From Oceaniferula marina (GTDB lineage Bacteria; Verrucomicrobiota; Verrucomicrobiia; Verrucomicrobiales; Akkermansiaceae): a DNA stretch of 64,000 bases. Position 1 is the first letter of the stretch. Every line of letters starts with the position of its first letter. The notes below the pieces were generated by a model, which saw only the letters and a list, made by a program, of their open reading frames with translations, had not been told where the DNA came from and searched no databases. This document shows, one piece after another, positions 44,177-51,722 of this stretch. The stretch lies in assembly GCF_013391475.1 (NCBI RefSeq), contig NZ_JACBAZ010000003.1, positions 1 through 64,000 of the forward strand. Direction: 5' to 3'. A program made the position numbers and the translations under genes.

Positions 44177-45562
44177 TTATTCCTTCGGAGTCACTTTATA
44201 GAGCTTCGAACCATGTTTAGGAACGATTACTGAATAGCTTTCTTCAGCATCGCCAAGGTCTTTGGAGGTCCATAAGTCTCTCACTTTACAAGTGCCTACT
44301 AGGCCGATGTCTTTAAAATTGAGTGTCATGTTAACTGGCTTTTCTCCATTTGGAGAATGAACATTAAACAAAGCCACGTATTTCTCCTTCGAATGAGGGA
44401 CATCCGCCACCCATATACTAAGGCCATCCTTGTTTAAAATCTCACGGTTGCCTGTACTAGCCTGATTGACAGCCATGACCTCTTTATTATTGAGTAGAGA
44501 CAAGGTGAACTCATCATTGCTAGGAAGGTCACCACCAAACATCAGAGGCGATCGAAAAATACTCCAAAGGGTCATCAGTGTGATTTGCTCATCTTTGGAT
44601 AGCTTACTCATTCTATCTCTACCGCGCTCACCACGAATTGAGAGCCTACCAAGTGGAAGCATATCAGCATCTGGCCAATGCCCGGTGCCTACATGCTTTG
44701 ACCAGGACCTGCAAAGAGCAAAGCTATGCTCAACAGACTTCCAATTGTCCCAAAGATCACCTGACATACGCCATAGATTCGCGTGCCCTTTGAGGTGTTC
44801 GGCCTCACTCAATGGAGACTTTCCAGGTGAGGTACTAAATACAATGCGGCGTCCCGTTTTATCAATCGCCTTACGGATCATTTCGATCTCATCTTTGTGA
44901 TACGGGAAAGAGAGATCGTCTACCTTGACATAGTCAACACCCCACTCGGCATACATTTTAAAAATAGAATCGTAGTATTCCTGTGAGCCCTCACGTCCCG
45001 CTTCCACTTTATACATGTCTTTTAACCACCGGCACATCTTTTCCTGACTATGCACATCCGCAGCCTTGGCAGTACTACCAAGAATGGGAGTGTTCTTCTT
45101 GACCGCCGCAATGGGAATACCACGCATGAGGTGAATACCGAACTTCAAGCCCTTGCTGTGAACATAATCAGCCAAGGGCTTAAATCCTTTCCCTCCTGCG
45201 GACGAAGGAAAACGATTGGTTGCTGGTTGCAGACGCCCGTATTGATCCATCACATACTGAGGATTATTCCTGTTATAGCCACCCGCCTTGGTATTCTCAA
45301 CATACCATCGAATATCGACGACAATATATTCCCAGCCCGTGTCCTTAAGGTGTTTAGCCATATAGTCAGCATTCGCCTTCACCTCATCCTCCGTCACTGT
45401 GGGACCATAACAGTCCCAACTATTCCAGCCCATGGGAGGTGTCGAAGCCCATGCGTGAAAGGCTTTCTTACTGTTCTCTGAAACCGACTCCACAGAATTG
45501 GCCAAACTTACACTAACCGAGCCAATGAGCACAGTTCCTAGCATCTTATTTAATAGTCTCAT
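44177..45562 (-). CDS. GH27 alpha-galactosidase / beta-L-arabinopyranosidase-like enzyme
   Basis: 461 residues: signal peptide (about 1-21), a GH27 TIM barrel from TPPMGWNSWDCYG at 41-53, nucleophile block YVKVDD with Asp215, acid/base block RMSGDLWDNW with Asp269, then the beta-sandwich C-terminus. The usual DDCW after strand 2 is replaced by VVDIRWY, as in a GH27 branch different from classical alpha-galactosidases; GH27 also contains beta-L-arabinopyranosidases, which would suit this locus. First gene of a three-gene unit with operator 157 bp upstream. Confidence 0.85.
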   Translation of the reverse strand: MRLLNKMLGTVLIGSVSVSLANSVESVSENSKKAFHAWASTPPMGWNSWDCYGPTVTEDEVKANADYMAKHLKDTGWEYIVVDIRWYVENTKAGGYNRNNPQYVMDQYGRLQPATNRFPSSAGGKGFKPLADYVHSKGLKFGIHLMRGIPIAAVKKNTPILGSTAKAADVHSQEKMCRWLKDMYKVEAGREGSQEYYDSIFKMYAEWGVDYVKVDDLSFPYHKDEIEMIRKAIDKTGRRIVFSTSPGKSPLSEAEHLKGHANLWRMSGDLWDNWKSVEHSFALCRSWSKHVGTGHWPDADMLPLGRLSIRGERGRDRMSKLSKDEQITLMTLWSIFRSPLMFGGDLPSNDEFTLSLLNNKEVMAVNQASTGNREILNKDGLSIWVADVPHSKEKYVALFNVHSPNGEKPVNMTLNFKDIGLVGTCKVRDLWTSKDLGDAEESYSVIVPKHGSKLYKVTPKE

Positions 45563-45718
45563 AATCTTGAATAGGTATTTTAACTAGCAGTTCTTAGTCG
45601 CTCATGCGTCGTACTCGCTACCCTCTGAATCAAACAAGCTGCTCACTTGGAAGCTGCTTACTTGGTTCTTATCTATAAGCATATCGAAACCTATGGCTCG
45701 AAACAACTCGACACCCAG

Positions 45719-45729
45719 TTTACAGTAAA
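45719..45729 (-). promoter_or_regulatory. Operator upstream of the GH27/sialidase-like/TlpA unit
   Basis: Sense TTTACTGTAAAC, perfect dyad, 157 bp upstream of the ATG. Positions 17 bp on read TTGTTT. Confidence 0.7.
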
Positions 45730-45777
45730 CCCATCATCCCTTAAATCGTGGAATCGACTAAAAACAACAGATCCCCC

Positions 45778-46701
45778 TTAATAGAACACGTTCTCTTGAT
45801 TTCCAATCAATTGCTTTCGGTTTTGACTAACGTATCCACAAAACCCGCTGAGAGTCGCTTCATTTAATATTCTTAAATTTGCATTTGTGCGCCCTCTATA
45901 TTGAGTAACGTCACTCTCCATTTGAGTGAAATTAAGAACATTTATTCCACCTTCCAGCCACAATAGACTCAAGCTATCCGTGCAGATTTCCACACTTAGT
46001 GAAAACAACGTCGTGCCATGAATTTCGAAAAAGGTAGTTATTTTTTGATAGTGCCTGGCCATCACGCCAAGTAGATCACTTTTCTCATTTTCGTCTAGTA
46101 GATCAAAATTCAAGTCTTCCCTGAAATCAACCACATCTGGAATTATACCTTGATCAAACAGCTGAAATACAAGCTCTATCAAACATTCAGAAACAGTAAT
46201 CACCATCTCAGTAAATAGCTTCGGTTGATTTCGATACACACTGACGATTTCCTGATCAGTATAAAGGTTGCGCATCCACCCTATCAGGCTCATTGAACCA
46301 AGCACTAAGGGCTTTTTTACATTACTTTTGACCCAATCCTGATGAATACCCTCACAAGTCTCTTTGATATACCGCCTGAGTATGTGAGACCCGCTAAAGC
46401 CAAATTGGTTTTTGGTCGTTCCAAGATCTGAGAGAAACACTTCAATTTTACGAGTTGGCTCACCCTTGTGGCCATCAATAAACTTATTCACAAGATCATT
46501 GCAAACGCATAAAGGAATCACAGTAAAACACTGGTCGATTCCTCTTAGAGCACTCATCGACTTTTCAGCATTTTGCCCCAGCTTAGAGGAACCCCAGCGT
46601 GATTTATCCTGCCATAATGAACCAGATACATTTTCAAGATCTTCAATAGAGGATCGTTCAAAATACATCGAAGCTATGGTGTTATTACTAGATCTTTCCA
46701 T
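45778..46701 (-). CDS. Divergent URO-D-fold-like cytoplasmic protein
   Basis: 307 residues without a signal peptide. The C-terminal half resembles uroporphyrinogen-decarboxylase/methyltransferase-type TIM barrels: DVVDFREDLNFDLL in the place of the usual ED motif, HYQKITTFFEIHGTTLF, and LWLEGGINVLNFTQME like the family's WLEAGINGLNPLE. The N-terminal third is unlike the family, and the usual HSCG-type block reads SVEICTD, so haem-pathway activity is unlikely. URO-D-like proteins are often found in glycan loci of PVC bacteria with unknown roles. It has a long ~340-nt leader holding the operator at 47040 and a conserved hairpin. Confidence 0.45.
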   Translation of the reverse strand: MERSSNNTIASMYFERSSIEDLENVSGSLWQDKSRWGSSKLGQNAEKSMSALRGIDQCFTVIPLCVCNDLVNKFIDGHKGEPTRKIEVFLSDLGTTKNQFGFSGSHILRRYIKETCEGIHQDWVKSNVKKPLVLGSMSLIGWMRNLYTDQEIVSVYRNQPKLFTEMVITVSECLIELVFQLFDQGIIPDVVDFREDLNFDLLDENEKSDLLGVMARHYQKITTFFEIHGTTLFSLSVEICTDSLSLLWLEGGINVLNFTQMESDVTQYRGRTNANLRILNEATLSGFCGYVSQNRKQLIGNQENVFY

Positions 46702-46759
46702 GGTTATTATTTATGCAGAGGTAACATTTCCGACTGGCGCATTTCGCCAACTCATTGGG

Positions 46760-46854
46760 TATTGCAATACGCAGGCGGAAAAAAAATTACCCCATCCCGC
46801 CTGCGCGTCTTGCAATAGAAACAACCACACACGTCGTTTCCAAAATAACTTAAG
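46760..46854 (-). repeat. Conserved structured element, copy 1 (hairpin plus flank)
   Basis: In sense: a flank ACGTGTGTGGTTGTTTC, then arm TATTGCAAGACGCGCAGGCG(G), an ~18-nt loop rich in T, and arm CCGCCTGCGTATTGCAATA, an inverted repeat of about 19-21 nt. It is homologous to 51598-51692. Base changes between the two copies keep the pairing. No U tract follows, so it is not a standard terminator. It lies in the leader of the 45778-46701 gene, about 60 nt before its ATG; the rest of the 46702-47108 gap holds the operator and nothing else I recognise. Confidence 0.6.
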
Positions 46855-47039
46855 TAGTAAATACTGCCTTGCTTGCTCGCTTATTGATAGTTTGACTTAA
46901 ATTTCCTGGTCTCTGTATAACTCGACGAGAAACGGTTATTTGAGTTCTAAGAATCTATTGACTCAACAAATAATCATAAGTCGTCTTCATCTGAAAGCTA
47001 TATACAGACGTATCAACCAGATATCAACACACCCATAAC

Positions 47040-47050
47040 TTTACAGTCAA
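47040..47050 (-). promoter_or_regulatory. Operator upstream of the URO-D-like gene
   Basis: Sense TTGACTGTAAAG with TTGATA 17 bp downstream, a plausible sigma70-type promoter. It is 339 bp upstream of the ATG, the longest leader of the set. Confidence 0.7.
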
Positions 47051-47108
47051 CTCGAACCCTTTTTTGAGGGAACATTCCCTCGTAATACTCCCTGTATTGG
47101 TCCCAGAT

Positions 47109-49286
47109 CTATTCCTTGATGAACCTTATCGAAGCGCTGTCCCACTGCCGGGTAAATACTAACGGAACCCCAGACTTCATCCATGCTGCTCCTGATTGGC
47201 TGATGTTAACTCCTTTCGCTAGTCGCGGCCCTTGATCACCATCAGGCAAATTGATTTCATATACCGTGTATACCGACTGTTCATCCAATCCGGAAACAGG
47301 TGCATTAAAAGGCTTCGGTTGTTTGATCGGGTCTGTTTGAAAGGCTAATATCAAAGCCTGCTTTTGATCTTGGGAAACGTAATTGAGTGAAGGTGTTGGT
47401 GAGTCCTTCGGATGCGCATGACGATATTGATTTCCTTGCTGAACAACAGCTCTGATCTCCTTGTAAGCAGCGATACCAGTACGGGCCGCGGCAAGATAGT
47501 CAGGTGACGATTTACGGGTATCCACTTCCATGCCTAATTGGCCCATCATAGAAACATCAAACCTAAACTTAGGAGTCACCTTTCCACCACCGGCGTGAGT
47601 CACATGTCCCGTAATAGCCAAGGGAGGCATGAATGATGAAAAATTCCATTGCGCGTGCAGCCTATATCGAGGGTCAGTGAAGTCACTGGGCCAAAATGTA
47701 TGGCCATAACGCATCGCGCCAAAGTTTGCCCTACCTCCTCCTGCACCACAGGCCATAAAATCGACCTTTGGATGAGCCTCGACTAAACGCTTCATGACGC
47801 TCAGATACCCATAGTTGTATGCATTTATCATATTCCCTTGATTCTTAGCTCCAAGGTAAGGAGAATATGGGTTATTAATGTTAGAGTTAGCATCCCATTT
47901 AACATAACGAATATCTGGGTACGAGCTCAATACATCATTCACGACTTTAAACATGTGGTCTTGAACTTCAGGGTTGGCGACATCTAAGACATATTGCCGG
48001 CGCTGAGCTGCAAGGTGTCGTCCTGGGTTTTTCATGACCCACTCAGGCTTATTTTTATACAACTTACTTTTAGGGCTTACCATTTCTGGCTCAAACCAAA
48101 TACCAAACTCAATATCAAGCTTTTTGGCTTCTTTCATGATATTGGTTAAACCATTTGGGAAACGCTTCTCATTAAACTCCCAATCGCCTAATCCATACCC
48201 AGCTCTCACTCGGGCTTCTGAGCCATTACCAAACCATCCATCATCGAGGACATACAATTCTATGCCAAGCTCTGCGCTATCTTTCATCATTTGAATAATA
48301 GCATCTTCAGTAACATTCATTTTGCACCCCTCCCACGAGTTGTTATCAACCGGGCGCAACCTGTCCCCTCCAGGTAAAAAATGCTTTCGCGCAAATTGGT
48401 GTAAATTGCGGCTCGCCGCGCCCATTCCAGCTTGGCTCAAACTATATATCACATGGGGTGAGGCTGTAGATTTTCCCGGTTCGACAACAGGGGGTTGAGA
48501 TTGGTTAACCCCAATGGATGCTTCCAGCTCAATCCTTTCATTAATTTCAAATGAAAACTTTGAACTGCCTGGCCACTCTAATGCTGCGATCATACAAGGA
48601 ACCTTTGTTTCGTCTGGAGCAGCGCCAAACCCCAAGACAAATGCGGGAATAGGCCCTGACTTATGGCGTATGCCGTCCCTGCTTTCCAATACCCTTATAC
48701 CCATGTTCAATTTTTCACGAAAGGGTTCACCTGCTGTATGATATTCATTACTGCCATACCACTCAAGATGTATCCCTCGTTTTGCATTCCCACGGAAATA
48801 CAAAGAGTCTAACCGAGGAACCTGCACAGATGCCTCCATGTCATTTTTCAATACGAGCCATTGCTCAAACGTGTTCTCATCGCGATAAGCTTTCTGGTGA
48901 AGCTCCACAGTGATGGGGTGTATACTATCTTTCAATACGACCTTCAGGTATTGCACCCCAGGTTTTGATTCAGTCAACGTATGAGACTGATAGGACAACT
49001 CCAAGCCATTGCTGCCATTGGACGTAATCACAGAAAGAGGGCTCAAGTAACGCGGTCCATTACCAAGATGGCAAGGAGTCGGTGAGAAAAGAGGGCCTCC
49101 CAATGGAGATTTCCATTTACCATCAGTAGAGCCTACAAAATCGAGATGGATCTTTCGACCTTTGTCCACTCTGTAGGCAAACTGGTAGTTTTGGGTTTCA
49201 ATTTTTATGGCCTCATCAGCATTTGCAATGTTCAAGCAAAGACCTAAAGCCATCACGCCAACCACTCTAATCCATTGTTGTTTCAT
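47109..49286 (-). CDS. GH36 alpha-galactosidase, secreted
   Basis: 725 residues: signal peptide (about 1-23), N-terminal super-sandwich domain (about 25-300), catalytic TIM barrel (about 310-640) with DDGWFG at 348-353, WFEPEMV at 397-403, nucleophile block YVKWDANSNI with Asp465, CGAGGGRAN at 513-521, acid/base block FWPSDFTDP with Asp535, and a C-terminal beta domain. Full family length. Hydrolyses terminal alpha-galactosyl (or related) residues. It starts 4 bp after the stop of the GH27-NPCBM gene, so the two are one transcript. Confidence 0.93.
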   Translation of the reverse strand: MKQQWIRVVGVMALGLCLNIANADEAIKIETQNYQFAYRVDKGRKIHLDFVGSTDGKWKSPLGGPLFSPTPCHLGNGPRYLSPLSVITSNGSNGLELSYQSHTLTESKPGVQYLKVVLKDSIHPITVELHQKAYRDENTFEQWLVLKNDMEASVQVPRLDSLYFRGNAKRGIHLEWYGSNEYHTAGEPFREKLNMGIRVLESRDGIRHKSGPIPAFVLGFGAAPDETKVPCMIAALEWPGSSKFSFEINERIELEASIGVNQSQPPVVEPGKSTASPHVIYSLSQAGMGAASRNLHQFARKHFLPGGDRLRPVDNNSWEGCKMNVTEDAIIQMMKDSAELGIELYVLDDGWFGNGSEARVRAGYGLGDWEFNEKRFPNGLTNIMKEAKKLDIEFGIWFEPEMVSPKSKLYKNKPEWVMKNPGRHLAAQRRQYVLDVANPEVQDHMFKVVNDVLSSYPDIRYVKWDANSNINNPYSPYLGAKNQGNMINAYNYGYLSVMKRLVEAHPKVDFMACGAGGGRANFGAMRYGHTFWPSDFTDPRYRLHAQWNFSSFMPPLAITGHVTHAGGGKVTPKFRFDVSMMGQLGMEVDTRKSSPDYLAAARTGIAAYKEIRAVVQQGNQYRHAHPKDSPTPSLNYVSQDQKQALILAFQTDPIKQPKPFNAPVSGLDEQSVYTVYEINLPDGDQGPRLAKGVNISQSGAAWMKSGVPLVFTRQWDSASIRFIKE

Positions 49287-49290
49287 ATCG

Positions 49291-51468
49291 TTATTTTTCG
49301 AGATTTAATCGCAAAGAGACAAGAACCACGCCGTGCGCGTTCACCTCCACAGAAAATTTTTCGCGAAATTCACCCAGATTTTTTTGCCTCCAAAGATCAC
49401 GGACTATCCATGATTGATTCGCTAAACCTAGCTGTTCCCAACTGACCGTAATATTACGTTTTTCGTTCCCTAGGTTAAACACCCCCAGCGCATAGCTTCC
49501 ATCCTCAAGCTGTTTCAACCATAATTCCCTACTCCCATTGACAGGAACTGCCGACTTACCTAGTGGATCCTGATTCACATCAATCACCTCACTATTACTC
49601 AATAAGCCTAGTGTAAAGTCATCCATACTTTCCACATCACAACTGATGAGTAACGGCGCCGACAACAGAGACCAAAGCGATACATGTGAATATTGCTCGT
49701 CTGGAGTTAACCGGGTTGGCTTGAGCTTACGGACAAATTGATTGGGCACACCAAACATCCCCACTTGTAACATATCGGGATCACACCAATGCCCTGGTCT
49801 AGTGTAAGGAATCCATTGCGGTTTCTTAAAACCGTTTTTCAAAATTGAACTCCATCGATCATGTATATCGCCCCCCGTTCGCCAAAGATTGGCCAACTCG
49901 CTTAGCTCTTTAGCTTCTGAAAATGGAGAATTATTAGAAAGACTATAGACAATATCACGCCCACTCTGTTGTAGATCTGAAAGTAAACGCTTTGTGGTAG
50001 GGACATCATTCGGCTTCCAGTCATATTTTACATAATCAAAGCCCCACTCAGCCCACTGTTTTGCGTCTCGGTCACAGAACCAATGTTCACCAACTCGATT
50101 TAATTTAAGTTTGATCACATTCGGACAACGGCCATACACCTGTGTGGGTTGCACCCTTTTTTCTGGTGCCACGTAAAGCTCCGGGGATTGACCCGTTGTA
50201 TTCAAAGAAGTTCCTCCAATAAATCCAGCATAACTCCCCATCCATGGTGTTGAGTAAATACCAATTTTTAAACCATGACTGTGGACATTCTCACAGAGTC
50301 CCTTCATATCATCAAAGCGTGCATTTCCCTGAATAGCTTTCAGCGGACCACCCCGCTCACCTTGCCAGCAATCATCAATATTTACGTAGGTCCAACCGTG
50401 GTCAGCAAGCCCCTTATCAACAAAAGCCTGAGCCACATTTTTAACCTTTTCTGCACTGATCGATTCTGACCAACAGTACCAGCTATTCCAACCCATAGGC
50501 GGAGTCAGGGCCAAGGTGTCACCCGACACAATTCGTAGCTCCCGCTTAGCCTGACCATACTCATTTTTTGCATGAATTGTAATCCGGTATTCACCTTTCT
50601 TTGAGGGAACAGTCCCCCGTAATATTCCCTTTTTAGGGTCCAGCACTATCCCCTGAGGTAATCTCTCAGCACGAAACTCAATAGGCCGCTTACCGGTAGT
50701 CGGAATTCTAAATATAAACGGTTTTCTAGGCGTCCCTCCAACTACTTTTGCACCGTTAATCTTAGGAGCAGGTCCAGGCTTGGGAGTCAAAATATACGCT
50801 GCGTAATTTGGCGTCCAAACTTGAGGGGTTGGAGCCTTAGCTCCGTATGTAAATTTTGCATTAACCCAATTGGCATGATCATAACTATTTCCATCCACAC
50901 CGGCATCGACCACCAATCTTATTTCTTGAATTCCAGCCAATGGAACATTTACCTGTTTGGCCTTTTCACCCGCTGACATAAAGCCACTTTCCCAAAGAGT
51001 TTTTCCATCGCCGACAACTTTGAAAGAACACCCTGATTTTTTACCTTTGTCGGACTTACCTATTTCACTGTCTGAAACGCCCACTGAACTCGTAAAATTG
51101 ATGGTTTTATCAGGTATCATATACACCGCTCGGGAATTGGCGTGCGTGCCTATTCCACGTTGGTATTTGACGCCTCCTATCACCAAGTCCAATCCTGTGA
51201 CGCTCTTATTCTTTTGAGGTTTTCCCCAGTCTTGTTTAATATGAGAAACCCCAAGATCATCTAGCCACACCTGAGAAACATCTAGTTCTTCGTGTTGGCC
51301 AACCTCATTTTGCCCTAGAAGTAAACTACTCGATGCAGGGAGAGATGTAGATAGAAAGCCAAGAAATAGAAGGCACACAGCCCCAATAAGCCCCTTTTTA
51401 CAAAAGTTGCTCTCACTTTGATTTCGGGCTAGTTTTTTTTTATACTTATTGTGTGATTTATTCTTCAT
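49291..51468 (-). CDS. NPCBM / Ig-like / GH27 alpha-galactosidase
   Basis: 725 residues. An unusually long basic N-terminus precedes a membrane-like signal (about 26-46). Then an NPCBM module (about 60-208; QRGIGTHANSRAVY, NSYDHANWVNAKF), a putative Ig/cadherin-like domain (about 235-315), and a GH27 barrel from LTPPMGWNSWYCW (321-333) with NIDDCW, nucleophile block YVKYDWKPND (Asp483) and acid/base block RTGGDIHDRW (Asp534). Alpha-galactosidase or beta-L-arabinopyranosidase. The 254-bp leader contains copy 2 of the structured element and no operator, so it is probably read through from the 54242-51723 gene. Confidence 0.9.
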   Translation of the reverse strand: MKNKSHNKYKKKLARNQSESNFCKKGLIGAVCLLFLGFLSTSLPASSSLLLGQNEVGQHEELDVSQVWLDDLGVSHIKQDWGKPQKNKSVTGLDLVIGGVKYQRGIGTHANSRAVYMIPDKTINFTSSVGVSDSEIGKSDKGKKSGCSFKVVGDGKTLWESGFMSAGEKAKQVNVPLAGIQEIRLVVDAGVDGNSYDHANWVNAKFTYGAKAPTPQVWTPNYAAYILTPKPGPAPKINGAKVVGGTPRKPFIFRIPTTGKRPIEFRAERLPQGIVLDPKKGILRGTVPSKKGEYRITIHAKNEYGQAKRELRIVSGDTLALTPPMGWNSWYCWSESISAEKVKNVAQAFVDKGLADHGWTYVNIDDCWQGERGGPLKAIQGNARFDDMKGLCENVHSHGLKIGIYSTPWMGSYAGFIGGTSLNTTGQSPELYVAPEKRVQPTQVYGRCPNVIKLKLNRVGEHWFCDRDAKQWAEWGFDYVKYDWKPNDVPTTKRLLSDLQQSGRDIVYSLSNNSPFSEAKELSELANLWRTGGDIHDRWSSILKNGFKKPQWIPYTRPGHWCDPDMLQVGMFGVPNQFVRKLKPTRLTPDEQYSHVSLWSLLSAPLLISCDVESMDDFTLGLLSNSEVIDVNQDPLGKSAVPVNGSRELWLKQLEDGSYALGVFNLGNEKRNITVSWEQLGLANQSWIVRDLWRQKNLGEFREKFSVEVNAHGVVLVSLRLNLEK

Positions 51469-51597
51469 GGTCTTCTATTTTAGTTTGATTCGCGTTATTT
51501 AAATTTTACCGCCTTGTAAGTATGAAACAGGGGTCATTGTAAATGATGACTACCTCAACTTACTCGACTGCCATTACTTCCATCTAGAGCTCTCGAG

Positions 51598-51692
51598 CAT
51601 TACAAAACACAGACGGGAAAGAATTGCTCCTAACCCGCCTGTGCATCTTGCAATAGAAACAAACAAACACGTTGTCTCCGAAATTTTTACTT
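51598..51692 (-). repeat. Conserved structured element, copy 2 (hairpin plus flank)
   Basis: In sense: AACGTGTTTGTTTGTTTC, then arm TATTGCAAGATGCACAGGCG(GG), a 16-nt loop, and arm CCCGTCTGTGTTTTGTAATG. Relative to copy 1 one G-C pair has become A-U and another has become G-U, so the stem is kept. It sits 31-125 nt after the stop of the 51723-54242 gene and 130 nt before the ATG of the GH27-NPCBM gene. Confidence 0.6.
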
Positions 51693-51722
51693 AGGTTGGC
51701 ATATGTCCTCTTGATATCACCA

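Noticed and set aside
46760-46817. Hairpin copy 1 as a rho-independent terminator of the GH36 gene
   Set aside because: No U tract follows the stem in the sense direction and it lies ~290 nt after the stop, downstream of the next unit's operator.
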